64,000 nucleotides of DNA from Gigaspora rosea (Eukaryota > Glomeromycota > Glomeromycetes > Diversisporales > Gigasporaceae), in contig QKWP01002092.1 in assembly GCA_003550325.1 (NCBI GenBank), positions 24,249 to 88,248 of the forward strand, read 5' to 3'. The notes below the pieces were generated by a model, which did no database searches, had not been told where the DNA came from, and saw nothing but the letters and a program-made list of their open reading frames with translations. The number at the start of each line of letters is the position of its first letter. Position 1 is the first letter of the stretch. Positions 10,888-21,299 of this stretch are shown in pieces. The translations under genes were made by a program, and so were the position numbers.

Positions 10888-11208
10888 AGGCATTAGTGAA
10901 TAATGTATATATCCGGATCGCATCTGTAGAGTGAACTTTCTGGTGACGACGAAGATTACTGACAACTGAAAAGTGTCGACCACAACCTTCAACTGGACAT
11001 TTGAATGCTGTTGAAGAAATTTAAAGGAGATTAGAATGAACTATACAGTACATTACATGAGATCGCTACTAACAATATTGTATCCAATTCATTACTTACG
11101 TTTCTCTCCAGTATGACTATAGGTATGAATTTGTAAAGAACTTAGGCGTGTGAATCCTTTTTGGCAAATATTGCATTTATATTTCTTTGGAGTCGAAGAA
11201 GTATTCAT
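10838..11208 (-). CDS. C2H2 zinc-finger protein, two fingers, 2 exons
   Basis: Exons 11208-11100 and 11007-10838 (minus strand) join in phase to 92 residues, with a canonical GTAAGT donor and a ...CAACAG acceptor. Two C2H2 fingers are clear: CNICQKGFTRLSSLQIHTYSH, the TGEKPF linker, then CPVEGCGRHFSVVSNLRRHQKVH. Both have all four zinc ligands. The TGEKP linker is characteristic of DNA-binding Kruppel-type arrays, so a nuclear DNA-binding role is likely. The frame is also open upstream of Met1 (SISSSSSPQI), so an extra 5' exon may exist. The C-terminal 37 residues after the second finger begin with STDAIRIYT, translated from sequence matching the ends of hAT-like MITEs (GATGCGATCCGGATA). The original C-terminus was therefore probably replaced by an insertion. 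Confidence 0.75.
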
Positions 11209-11911
11209 TATTTGTGGGCTAGAACTGGATGAAATCTGAATGGATTTTGAAAATATTTTTTTCGACTTAATGAACTTTTAGGTCACGTGCATCAAGAAAC
11301 TAAGGAACTTAAAAACTAAAATTCGCCTTCGCCATCCCTCATGATCCTTTAGAAAAAATATTTTTCAAATTATAAATGCGCAATTAAGTATCACTATTTT
11401 TTTAGTGAGTCTCATCGCTAATGGATGAATTTCAAGATTTCAATCGCCCAGGAAGTTAGTCAATTATTAGTTTTTTTGATAATAGATCTCTAAAAATATC
11501 CGAAATCTTGGTCTAACATACAAAGTATAAGTAAAGCTTGTAAATCTTGTAGAAGGTACTAACTGCAAGGGTTATTATTTACAACTTGAATACGAAAGGA
11601 GACGTCATACGTCATTAACTATAATCACTATATATAATATTGGGTATTATTTTTATTCTATAACAATACACTTTGTTGGTTTATTGATTTAACGTAAATT
11701 ATGACCATGTTATTTTCCAATTGATTTTAAAGTTACCGCCAATAAAATTGAGCATAAATGCGATTCTGATTCAATGTTGTTAATAGAGTATGACTTTCAG
11801 GATTTTCCTCATACGTAAATGAAATTTATGATTCTTGAAATCGTTTAAGTAATATTTCCTAATTCTTACCACAATTGTAAAGTTTAACGGGTAAATTATG
11901 GACCTCTATTG
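11209..11911. other. intergenic
   Basis: No gene found. The region upstream of the zinc-finger start (11209-11280) is open in the same minus-strand frame and may hold more coding sequence. The rest is AT-rich. Confidence 0.4.
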
Positions 11912-12033
11912 TAGAGATGCGATCCGGATATCCGTTAATTCAATTTTATAATAAAATTATTATAAAAAAAAATCCGGATATTCGGATATCCATAATTTTT
12001 AAATGGGAAAACGGATAACGGATCACATCTCTA
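11912..12033. mobile_element. hAT-like MITE, 122 bp, 8-bp TSD CTCTATTG
   Basis: Terminal repeats TAGAGATGCGATCCG and CGGATCACATCTCTA bound an AT-rich palindromic centre with ATCCGGATA motifs. Identical 8-bp direct repeats CTCTATTG flank it at 11904-11911 and 12034-12041. Eight-base target duplications and TAGNGATG-type ends are hallmarks of the hAT superfamily. No transposase is encoded, so it is non-autonomous. Confidence 0.85.
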
Positions 12034-12715
12034 CTCTATTGGTGATTACATTAAGATTTCGTCCTTTCCTTTAATAATTTTTGGTTAAATAATAACAATT
12101 ACCGAAAACATCAATCATTCCCATAACAAAATTGTTCGCTATTTGCATCCTTTTTTGGTTAGAAAAAGTAGACCAACGAACTGCGCATAAAAGTCAATCA
12201 TGATCCTCTTAGGGACATCCATAATTTACGTTAAACCAGTAAAGTATTGTATAAAAATAGAGATAACTCCGTATAGTATTATCTTTAGATCGTTACAGTG
12301 CGTCCCCTTACTAACAAAAAGTAAGTCAATTATATTGGCCTTTTTATTCAGATAATAAAATTGATCTCTGAGAATTTTTTCTAAGGAAGACTTCGCGTCA
12401 AATTGAATAACAAATATTTTAAAACTATAGTCATCTGAACTTTGATTTTCGGACTAAATGCTATGTATAAAAAACGAAATTAATCATATTAATATATAAT
12501 TAAACATATCACAACACAGAGCCAGGCCGAGAAGTCTGATATTAGTTTAGTTACACAAATTTTCTAAGTGGATTTGAAGACTTAGAATTTTGCGTTAGTG
12601 TTAGAGTTTATATACTGTAATTATGGAATTCCTAATCCACTAAGACTCTTACAGGATATGGTGTTTTCTTTACGAATCGATAAGTTAGTTTATTGATCCG
12701 GAGCGAAGCGGATGA
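12034..12715. other. intergenic
   Basis: No gene seen. The base composition is slightly less AT-rich than average near 12640-12740 (GATCCGGAGCGAAGCGGATGA). Confidence 0.4.
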
Positions 12716-12856
12716 TTATTAAGTGTCTATGCAAAGCGATACCAAAATTATGTTTTTGATGCATTTCGACAAAAATTAGTTGACTTTTTTGATGCGTCTC
12801 TTCCTAAATCTCCTGAAAGTAGGGTTGTTTATGCAGGATCTACTGTAGTTCAATAA
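12716..12856 (+). pseudogene. unidentified coding-like fragment
   Basis: An open stretch reads YQNYVFDAFRQKLVDFF then DASLPKSPESRVVYAGSTVVQ and stops. The amphipathic helix pattern and absence of low complexity suggest a remnant of a real protein, but there is no ATG and I do not recognise the family. A perfect 16-bp palindrome ATAGTGCCGGCACTAT follows at about 12875. Confidence 0.25.
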
Positions 12857-13106
12857 TGCTAGCTGAGTTTTTCATAGTGCCGGCACTATATATCACATGT
12901 GAAATTTACATGAAATCCATGTTACTGAAACTTACATGAAATTACATGTATTGTAAATTTGTAAAATGTAATTTTCAATTTACGTGAGAAATCGATTCTT
13001 ATTTATCCTAATAAACCAAGACATCAAAGTCGAAAAACTTTATTAAAGGTGCGAAAAGACCGCACTTTTATACTTTCAATTAACAGTAGTATCTTATTTA
13101 CATGTT

Positions 13107-13908
13107 TCAGCCTATATCAAGTCTATTTAGACTATTTCTATACTCTTCTTGAGAATATTTAAAAGATCTTTCTTCATCCTTTTTTAAATAGTAATTTGCT
13201 AGCCATCGAAAAGCTTTGATCTGATAATCTTCACTCTTTGAAAGATCTAAATAAAGCTCGTATGCATTATCATAATCTTTCTTAACACCTTTACCCAATT
13301 CATAGCAAAGTGCCAACTCATATTTAGCAGAATTTTGTTGATCTGATTGGCTTTTTGAAAGATCTAAATACAATTGAAAGGCCATTTTATAGTATATAGG
13401 ATTAGTTTGATAATACTTAGCCAACCCAAATTTAGCAGAATATCGTTGATCTGATTTGCTTGTTACAAGTAGAGATGTGACCCGTTATTCACTGAATCGA
13501 AATTTATTAATAAAATCCTGTGAATATTCAATAGATTTATTAATAAATTTCGATTCAGTGAATATCGAGTCACATCACTAGTTACAAGTTCTAAAAAGAG
13601 GTCTTTGGCATTGTTCGTATCCTTGTCCACACCAACCCCGTAAAGATATAACCAAGCTAAATAAAGCTTAGCAAGAGTTTGAAATTCAGACTTGCTTCCT
13701 GAAAGATCTGAGTAGATTTTAAATGCCATTTTAGAATTCTTTTCAACACCCCATCCAAAGTAGTAGCATCTAGCCAATATAAATTTTGCTACACTTTTGT
13801 AGATTGATTTTGTTTTATCTTTTAAAATAATAAATTCTTTGAAAGCCACTTGAAAGTTTTTTCATTATAATGAGCATTCGCATTTTCATATAGTGATTTA
13901 TCAGACAT
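13107..13908 (-). pseudogene. Sel1-repeat protein gene disrupted by a MITE and a frameshift
   Basis: Minus strand from ATG 13908 (MSDKSLYENANAHYNEKTF). Sel1-like repeats follow: SVAKFILARCYYFGWGVEKN, TLAKLYLAWLYLYGVGVDKD and SAKYELALCYELGKGVKKDY, each with the AxxxLGxxYxxGxGVxxD pattern, and a C-terminus ending RNSLNRLDIG. Sel1 repeats stack as helical solenoids used as adaptors. Two lesions are visible. A one-base shift near 13855 separates the first 20 residues from the rest. A 111-bp hAT-like insert (13470-13580) splits LFLELVTS from KSDQRYSAK and introduces a stop. Without the insert and one duplicate GTTACAAG the frame is restored, showing the insertion hit a once-intact gene. Confidence 0.75.
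13470..13580. mobile_element. hAT-like MITE, 111 bp, 8-bp TSD GTTACAAG, inside a Sel1 gene
   Basis: Ends TAGAGATGTGACCC and GAGTCACATCACTA are flanked by GTTACAAG at 13462-13469 and 13581-13588. The interior is an inverted repeat around CACTGAATCGAAATTTATTA. It shares end sequence with the elements at 11912 and 43803. No coding capacity. Confidence 0.88.
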
Positions 13909-13948
13909 ATTTTTGAGAGTAGAGTACAGTAAATGGTTATTTTATTCT

Positions 13949-13976
13949 TTTTTTTTTTTTTTTTTTTTTTTTTTTN
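13949..13976. repeat. poly-T tract ending in an assembly N
   Basis: A run of more than 20 T residues ends in a single N at 13976, probably a homopolymer or gap join. Confidence 0.8.
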
Positions 13977-14388
13977 TGTCGTTTTTAAGCATAAATACTA
14001 AATTAAACAATTCAGCAATTGAATTCAAATAATTCATTTTTATATTTAAAATAAGAAATTCACAATTTTAAAGAAATGGAAAAAATTTAATAGTTAATAC
14101 ATAATGAAATCTTCAATTAAAAATTCAATTAAAAATTACAAAATATATAATTCCTAAAGATTATTTCTATGTTTATTATTATAAAATTTATAGTTAAGCA
14201 CCAAAATCCGAATATACTTACTCTTTGAATTCTAAATCAAATTTTTTTGCGCATTAAAATAGTAATCCTAAATTTCTTACTTTATTGATTTTTATTTTTA
14301 TTTATTTACATTTCTTTATACCTTAAGTAGATTTCTTGATAATTTTTTTTCAACTACGTGTCGATTGATTACACTCAAATAGATTATA

Positions 14389-15401
14389 ATGAACATAACT
14401 GAACCAATATTCGGTTCCATGAATTATAGCGAATATATTCCTGGTCACTTACCTTTAATTATTTCAATTCCACATGGTGGTCAATTATTTCCTCCTGAAA
14501 TACCCGATAGAAAAAAAAGTCATCCAAGTGTTGTAAAATCTAATGATCTTAATACTCAAGATATTGGTAGAGAGCTTGCTGATAAAATTATGGTACATTT
14601 TAAAGGAAAGAGACCTTATTTAGTCATTAATAACCTTGGGAGAAGTAAAATTGATGTCAACAGATCGATAAAAGAAGGTGTCGAAGGAAAAGATTCTATA
14701 ACTTTGGTTGCTTGGAATGATTATCATAATTTTATTAAGACCGCTATTAAAGATGTTGAAACAAGTTTTGGCCATGGACTTTTAATCGACATTCATGGTA
14801 TGTTAATATTTTATAGTGTATATCATCTATTGGGAATTTATCAACTTTATTATGATTTTTTATAGGTCATAGTCATCCAGAACATTTTATTGAGATAGGT
14901 TATACCCTTTCGGCTGAAACACTCTCATATTCAACCTCACAAATCAATGAGAATCCTGAGATTTATTCTGGATCAAGTATTCAAGCTCTATATAATAGAA
15001 AATCGAATAGTATCCAATTTACTGATTTAATTTATGGCAAAACTACTTCACTTGGTGGTCGTTTACAATCATATGGTTATGATACTATTCCATCACATAT
15101 TCATAAACACCCACTTAAAGATGAAAAATATTTTCGTGGTGGTTATTGTGTACAAATATATGGTTCACGATACGCTGAACATGTTATCGATGCTATACAA
15201 ATTGAGTATGTTCTTGTTATATATATATATATTTTTTTCTTTTTCTTTTTTTAGGAGTATTTTAATAACATCAATTAAATTATCAAATATTATTTTAGAT
15301 TACCAAGAACTTTACGAATTGGGAATAACGAAAAACGCAGCAATTTTATATTAACATTATCAGAAAGCATTGCCTGGTTTTTAAGAGAGTACTACGGATA
15401 A
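14389..15401 (+). CDS. N-formylglutamate amidohydrolase-like protein, 3 exons, intact
   Basis: Exons 14389-14797, 14866-15205 and 15299-15401 give 283 residues. The N-terminal SIPHGG motif, the central LLIDIHGHSHPEH and downstream LGGRLQSYGYDTIPSH match the metal-dependent N-formylglutamate amidohydrolase family. In this family, His/Asp/Glu clusters bind zinc and the enzyme releases formate from N-formyl-glutamate in histidine breakdown; the fungal substrate is unknown. Intron 1 falls inside the IDIHG motif, between the G codon bases. The third exon (LPRTLRIGNNEKRSNFILTLSESIAWFLREYYG in blocks) uses acceptor TATTTTAG at 15298. A nearer acceptor at 15254 stays open in frame but gives an unlikely C-terminus. 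A second, truncated family member is at 62401 with the intron in the same place. No signal peptide, so probably cytosolic. Confidence 0.75.
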
Positions 15402-15916
15402 ATAGAAATGTATGCCATAACATAATAGACATTAATACATAGTGTTTATACTATCAACAATGCTGCTTTATGTTCCGCAAAAGATCCGGGTCCACGAAGT
15501 ATTTAGATTTACTTTTTATATTTTTAATATGTAGGGATAGAGGGGCGAGCTATTATCGATTAATGATATTTATAATATTCTTATTCACTTTGCCAAAAGT
15601 TCAGATAATTTTGGATAAATAAATTGTTGATAAAAACTGATTAATGTTTCAGGTGGAGCTCTGGCTAGCAACCCAAAATTAGCATAAATTTTCTCTAAAC
15701 ATTTTCGCAATTTCTTAATTCCAATAACAAATTTTACTACGGATTCAGCATCTCACAGAATAGTAATTTATTGTTTATTTAATCATTTCTATTATAAATA
15801 TTGATTTAAAATTTGGGAAGAATTATTGTAATTTTATTTTTAATCATTTTAATTATAAATATAAATTCAAAATAACGAAGAAATCTTCTTTCAAATATAA
15901 ATTGGGTTGTTGCCCA
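15402..15916. other. intergenic
   Basis: No gene found; AT-rich, with a duplicated TTTAATCATTTNNATTATAAATAT motif near 15780-15860. Confidence 0.45.
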
Positions 15917-15967
15917 ACAAAACCATGCTTAGAGTATATAAAAAATATATACTCTAAGCATTGTTTA
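15917..15967. repeat. palindrome family CCATGCTTAGAG, copy B
   Basis: ACAAAACCATGCTTAGAG...CTCTAAGCATTGTTT around an AT-only centre (TATATAAAAAATATATA). Same family as 5461 and 30610. Confidence 0.75.
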
Positions 15968-16130
15968 AAGCAGACCAGCTTTAAGATTAATTTTAGCCAG
16001 CAATAATTCGAATGAGTTACTAATATATAATGCTAAAGCGGGCTAGCTTTAAGAATTTTTTGCCAGCATTAGATTAGTGTGACACGTTACCTGTTACGTA
16101 AGTTAAGATAACTTACTATAAATTATAACA

Positions 16131-16500
16131 ACCCTAAGTATAATTTTATGCCGGGATAAAATTAGGTATAATTCCAGGCAAAATTAAAATATAAATTCAG
16201 GCCAATTAATTCCAGGTTAAATTAGGTATAATTCCAGGCAAATTAATATATAATTCCGGGTAAATTAAAATATATATAATTTATATTTTAATTTTTCCTG
16301 GAATTAACTTAATAAATCATACTTAATTTTGATTGAATTTTTTTTTAATTTTGCATAAAATTATACTCAATTTTGACCAGAATTATACTTATGCTTGGAA
16401 TTATATTTTATTTAGCCTAAATTTATATTTTAATTTTGCCCGAAATTACACCTAATTTGCCGAAATTATACTTATTTTGCTCAAAATTCTATAATTATTA
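16131..16500. repeat. minisatellite (GGCAAAATTA...) arranged as an inverted repeat
   Basis: Degenerate units such as AGGTATAATTCCAGGCAAA run forward to about 16270. The reverse complement (TTTTGCCCGAAATTACACC-type units) continues to 16500. The same unit fills 50.9-52.2 kb and is found inverted at 61.4-61.6 kb. Confidence 0.75.
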
Positions 16501-16637
16501 GAGTGTGAATTTGGCCCGAATCAGAACATAATTTGTCATCACTTATTCTCTCAAACCATTTTTACTCTTAAATTAATTGTTACCATCACTAGATATAGTT
16601 TATTTTGTTAGATGTTTAGAACCGATACATGATAAAA

Positions 16638-17264
16638 TCAATTTTCTTTGAATAAAATTGTGTTTAATTTTTTGATTATATGTTTGCATTTTTCTTCAGA
16701 CTTTTCGTTTCTATTAGCTCTTATTAAATTTTTTCTAAATTTTTTTAATATATAATATTCTTTATCATAATATCCGTATCCCACATAATTTAAACACAAA
16801 AAATTGCTTCTGCATTTTGATTTTACCCAATTATTTTTTGTTTGCATGCTTCTTTCGATTCCACAAAGGCAGTGTTTGAAATAAAAGAATGAACTTTTCA
16901 AGGTGATTCTTTCGAGAATATGATGAATATCTCTACTTAAATATTTATTTTTTACTTTACAACTGAATACATAATAATTTTCGTTACTTCTGATCCAATA
17001 TCGAAGTAGCGTGAAAAAACTGATTCCAGGATTATAACCGAGGATTTCGATAAATTTTTTCTGGACCATATCCATAAAGAGCGTTCTTGTAAATTTGTTA
17101 GTTCGTAAAATTCCTTTAATTGTTTCGACTGGAGGTTTGTCAAACATGACATGTTTATTAAATAAATCTTCGATTAAAAATTTAAAGGAAGAATTAATGA
17201 TGATAAGTTTTTTGCCGGCATCCATGTCTTCGTTTTGTAGTTGTTCATTGAGGGTTTTTTGCAT
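16638..17264 (-). CDS. hypothetical protein (208 aa)
   Basis: A single long open frame starts at ATG 17264 (MQKTLNEQLQNEDMDAGKK). The first half is helical (FKFLIEDLFNKH, PPVETIKGILRTNKFTRTLFMDMVQKKF). The second half contains several Cys and aromatic residues (FFYFKHCLCGIE, SNFLCLNYVGYGYYDKEYY) and a basic C-terminus rich in Lys. There is no signal peptide, membrane helix or recognised domain. Length in such AT-rich DNA makes a real gene likely. It lies head to head with nothing clear; the 5' flank is open on the plus strand but unconvincing. Confidence 0.5.
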   Translation of the reverse strand: MQKTLNEQLQNEDMDAGKKLIIINSSFKFLIEDLFNKHVMFDKPPVETIKGILRTNKFTRTLFMDMVQKKFIEILGYNPGISFFTLLRYWIRSNENYYVFSCKVKNKYLSRDIHHILERITLKSSFFYFKHCLCGIERSMQTKNNWVKSKCRSNFLCLNYVGYGYYDKEYYILKKFRKNLIRANRNEKSEEKCKHIIKKLNTILFKEN

Positions 17265-17474
17265 GTAGCTTATATATATGTTTATTTATGCGCAGAATGT
17301 CTTTGTGAAAATGACGCGTATTCTATATCAGAACAAGGACCATATATAGACATTATAAGAAGATTTATTTCTTTGTTTCATGCATCATCATTGAGAATGA
17401 TGGAGTTTAAACGTCCCCATTTCGGAATGATATTCGATAAAGAAATAGAAAGTGCGCGTAGGTATTGGACCTAG

Positions 17475-18723
17475 TTAGTATAAATTAAAGTAATGACAAT
17501 ATATATGTGTAGAATAAGATATTGTCAAAACTATTTTTAGAATTTGCTTTATTAATGACGCGTAAGACGAAATCCAAATTGGAATTCTTCGAAAATTTTT
17601 ATAGTTAAACCATACTTCCATCTTCTTCTCTAATATTTTAAAATAAACCATCATTCATGCGTGATATTCAACAAGATTCACGATTAAAAATAAAAAGCGA
17701 CTAACCATGCCCTTCTTAGCGTAATTTTTCCATTTCTTTGTTTGATACGAGTAGTAAATTTATTGCACATACAGTTGTAATGATTCGATTGAAATTCTTT
17801 TCTAAGGTAATATGGATTTCAATTTGAATTATATGAAAATCATCATTGTATATTAGAAAAGAATTCTAATTTGGAAGTCCATTTTAATATTATTGTGTAT
17901 AAAAATAACAATAAATCAGTAATAATATCTCTTAATATTTTTACTACGTTAGCCCCAGATACTTCATCAACACAAAGATCTAATTATTTGAAAGAATTGA
18001 TTTCAAATCGTTTAATTGTAGCCTAAAGTAATTTGTGATTTTTGACAAGAGCTTTTGCCAATAACATTACTTTGATCGGAATTCTTGTTAATCAATTTAG
18101 AAATCAATGGTACTATTCGCTCTTCATAGAAAACTGAAAAGGCATAGTATACAAATAAATTAACCACTCGGAATGCTCAAGAATATGTTCAAATTGACCT
18201 TGTTTCAAGAGTCTTTTTGTGTAAAGACGATTTAACTGAATATATCACGTGTGGTAGTGCTCTTAGCCAATCATAATTTGAGTAATTTATAGCGTGTTAG
18301 GCAATGGCATGTCTTCTCAACGCTCTGGCAATTAAAGTGCTAATTATAACAAGCAAGTCTGAATTTTCTTTGTTTCAATTAATCAACATTAAATATCACT
18401 GTATGAAACAAACAGGATTTAAAAGAACAATCAGAACAAAAGACCGTGTTATACAGTATTTTATAATGACGCGCTTCAAAAAAAAACTTACACAAATAGA
18501 ATTCCAAATAAATAACTTTTCGCGTAATAATTTAATAATATATATTAATTTAGAATTCTACACAAGAAGGTTTTAAATGTATTATGTGAAAATTTATTTT
18601 TACAATGATATTACTAAAACAAAGAAATAAAGTTTATGCGGCACTAATAGAGTATATATGGTCTTGGTCTTTTAATCGAATGGGAGATACTGTTAATAGT
18701 TTTGCACTCATTTTGCATTATAT
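17475..18723. other. intergenic
   Basis: No gene I can support. A 90-residue Lys/Ile-rich open frame at 18304-18576 has low-complexity composition. The word ATGACGCG(C/T) recurs at 17310, 17554 and 18467. Confidence 0.4.
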
Positions 18724-18784
18724 TATATAAGTACTAAACTAACATATAATTTATATGTTAGTTTAGTTTAGTTCTTATATATAG
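18724..18784. repeat. palindrome, about 25-bp arms
   Basis: TATATAAGTACTAAACTAACATATA is followed after a 6-base loop by its near-complement ending TAGTTCTTATATA. It lies about 40 bp before the next start codon and could be a hairpin element or a 5'-UTR stem. Confidence 0.7.
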
Positions 18785-18825
18785 TAAAATCATGTATTAT
18801 ATTCTAATAAGTATATTAATTCCAA

Positions 18826-19575
18826 ATGACTATAAATAGGGCTCTGTTCGATGTTGAAGAATCAAAAATTTTCAAATCACAAAAATTATATAAAATGGTG
18901 GAACATATACGGCGAATCATCTTACAACCAAGAAATAATAACATTAACATGAAAAAACTCTTTATAATTTTCATAATTTTCATAATTTTATTAATTATTA
19001 TAGTTAACGTATATCAACCTTTCACAAAATATGATATATGCAATTGTAAAAGAGATGATTTTTTCATGGAAGAATTGAAAAAATTATATAAGGAAATCGA
19101 ACTTTTGTCAAGATATGATATTGAGAAAATTGAAATAATCAATTCAATGTACGAATCATTTTCCATCAAACACAGGGAAGATATCAGAAAGGCTATCATT
19201 AACGCTAACATTCGTCTGCTTAATAAAAATAAAGGTTATTTAGTTGAATACGAACCATATCACAAATTTATGATGCGTATAAGAAAACAACACAAACCCA
19301 AAGATATAATGGAATACATTTGCGATTGCTCAATATCTATAAATCATATAAAAAATCTTTTGCATATTTACATACGGAGGGTAAACATCGAAAAAAATCG
19401 AGTGGATAAGTTAAAACTAGCAAAAAAGTTATATGATAGCACTTCAGCGAACGAACGGTGTTTATTGGAAAGATCCATCACAAAAAATGTTATCAATCTT
19501 TTAGAATACCGCCAAAAATCATTTATCACCGATCTGTTTGTTGATAAAATCATTTACTATTTTAATTATCTTTAA
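18826..19575 (+). CDS. hypothetical single-pass membrane protein (249 aa)
   Basis: ATG at 18826 gives MTINRALFDVEESKIF, then a hydrophobic segment (LFIIFIIFIILLIIIVNVY, residues about 45-63) and a long charged, helical region with several Cys pairs (ICNC, ICDC). The topology suggests a short cytoplasmic tail, one membrane anchor and a larger soluble domain. Repeating Leu/Ile heptads (MEELKKLYKEIELLSRYDIEKIEIINS) suggest a coiled coil just after the membrane. A Met at residue 42 just before the helix is an alternative start that would make the helix a signal anchor. No family recognised. Confidence 0.55.
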   Translation: MTINRALFDVEESKIFKSQKLYKMVEHIRRIILQPRNNNINMKKLFIIFIIFIILLIIIVNVYQPFTKYDICNCKRDDFFMEELKKLYKEIELLSRYDIEKIEIINSMYESFSIKHREDIRKAIINANIRLLNKNKGYLVEYEPYHKFMMRIRKQHKPKDIMEYICDCSISINHIKNLLHIYIRRVNIEKNRVDKLKLAKKLYDSTSANERCLLERSITKNVINLLEYRQKSFITDLFVDKIIYYFNYL

Positions 19576-19784
19576 TAAGGATGCTAAGTTTAATCTGACT
19601 ACTTTATATAGACCCAGATAATACTAATTATTAAACACGACAAGATATTTTAAATTTTTGACGGAGGTCATATTGTTAAAAAGGCTTTTAAATTGAATCG
19701 TATATTAAGCTTAAAATGGACATTACTATCAACATCCCTAGACATATATATAGTAATAGACCTCTAATAATTAGCTCCCTATAA

Positions 19785-20295
19785 ATTGACATTATCCAAA
19801 AAGAATATTATTGTCCAAACAAGCGTTCAAAATTACAATTACATGAAATTTCAATTTACGAACTTTACGCAAAATTAAGTAATATACGTCTTATTTATAT
19901 ATCTAAGTTGAATCATAGTCAAAAATTCTTAATAGTTAGTTCGACTGCCAAAATTAATATTACGCGTGATTTTTGGATGTACTTAATTTGGATATACTTA
20001 ATTTCGGAACTTTAAGTTATTATCCTTAATTCATATCTTTTGAGAAAATGAAACAAATAGAAGGTATCTGTGATGAATAGGTTAAACTCGTTGAAATAGA
20101 ATTATCAAGACGACAATGAGACTTTTGAAAAGAAAATCAAGATTTACTTAATCATAGTTAGACTGAAAAATAAATTGAAATGGAAAGTATTTATATATTG
20201 TAAAGTAGTATTAATTAAAATTTAATTAACACGATTATTTAGTTTATTTAATTATGCTTAATTTTGTATTGGCTTAAAAAGATAAATAAATTAAA
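19785..20295 (+). repeat. dispersed repeat, copy 1 (inverted partner at 59505-59985)
   Basis: From TATAAATTGACATTATCCAAAAAG to GGCTTAAAAAGATAAATAAATT, the sequence aligns in reverse complement with 59505-59985. Shared words include ACGCGT(A/G)ATTTTTGGATG, CATATCTTTTGAGAAAATGAAACA and TTGACATT...AAAAAGAATATTATTG. The partner has about 90 extra bases near 59900-59930. No open reading frame; an unclassified mobile element or old duplication. Confidence 0.7.
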
Positions 20296-21064
20296 AAATT
20301 TAATTTTAACAAATTCATTAATTTTACCTTGCATAGAAAAATTAAAATTGAAAATTATTATGGAACACAATTCTATCCATCAAAGGTTTTTAAAATTCAC
20401 GACCAGTCAGAATGTCATGTGATTTCTAGTACTCTAAAATTATGGTTTTGTCTAACAACTATACATCTCTAATTTATCACTACTGGTTATTATAAATTTT
20501 CAAGATACAATTAAAATTGTATTAAGCGAGGGCCAAAATAATTAACATTTTCTTTACTTATAATACAAATAGCAGATAAAGGAATAGTATTGCGGTAAAT
20601 CTATGAAATATTTAGAATTGCTCATCACGTAGTAAGATTTGACTGTCACATTGTTTTAAATACATATCTATGTTATAATGAACAAATTGAAATGTCCGAT
20701 ATTATTTACATTTATTAAATATAATTCCGGCCAAAATTGCCCAAAAAAATAAATTCAGCTTAAGATTTTCCCAATATACTGTATATACATATGCACCTAA
20801 TTTTTAGCATTTATTAAATCATGTGCTTTCCAGTATAGTGATTCGATCCGTTTGTTATCTGATTGGTCGAATCTAATTTATATTTAGGACAGGACTAGAC
20901 AGCACATGTCATTTTTATTCTACTTTTTTAATCACGAATTTCACCCGAAAACCATAATCATCAGTATTCCAATCGCTTTAATGAAATAAAATGTAAAAAA
21001 AACTTTATTATTTTCAAGGACAATAAAGCAAAATTGAATAATCAAAAAAAATCAACAACAAAAG
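20296..21064. other. intergenic
   Basis: GGTTTTGTCTAACAACTATA (about 20445) matches the end of the inverted-repeat element at 45093-45233, probably a solo fragment. No gene seen. Confidence 0.4.
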
Positions 21065-21112
21065 AACTACCGTAAACTGCTGGGTCTTGTATCTGGCAGT
21101 TTACGGTAGTAA
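21065..21112. repeat. 14-bp-arm hairpin CTACCGTAAACTGC
   Basis: CTACCGTAAACTGC and GCAGTTTACGGTAG around a 15-base loop. Related half-sites (TACCGTAAAATG, CAGTACTGTAAACTGC) occur near 34735 and 34945. Confidence 0.65.
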
Positions 21113-21299
21113 AAAAACACCATTATTCAATTTATATTCAGATATTTTATATCCTTCCAAAAACTTTTTGTAGCTGATGAATTTTTTGGTATAATCCAAA
21201 AATAATACTACCAAAATTATTGATATGTTCTGATTGACCCTTATTCAACCTAATAATAAAATTCAATCGTTATAACAATTTTTTGGAAATTCAAAAAAT

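Noticed and set aside
15299..15354. Alternative C-terminus of the amidohydrolase-like gene (exon from 15255)
   Set aside because: The later acceptor at 15298 gives a C-terminus (LPRTLRI...REYYG) that ends in a natural-looking helix; the earlier one gives an unlikely tail.
16131..16500. Possible CRISPR-like array
   Set aside because: Units are degenerate, variable in length and lack unique spacers; it is a minisatellite in a eukaryotic genome.
18304..18576. 90-residue open frame
   Set aside because: Composition typical of chance frames in AT-rich DNA; no domain, no paralogue in the window.
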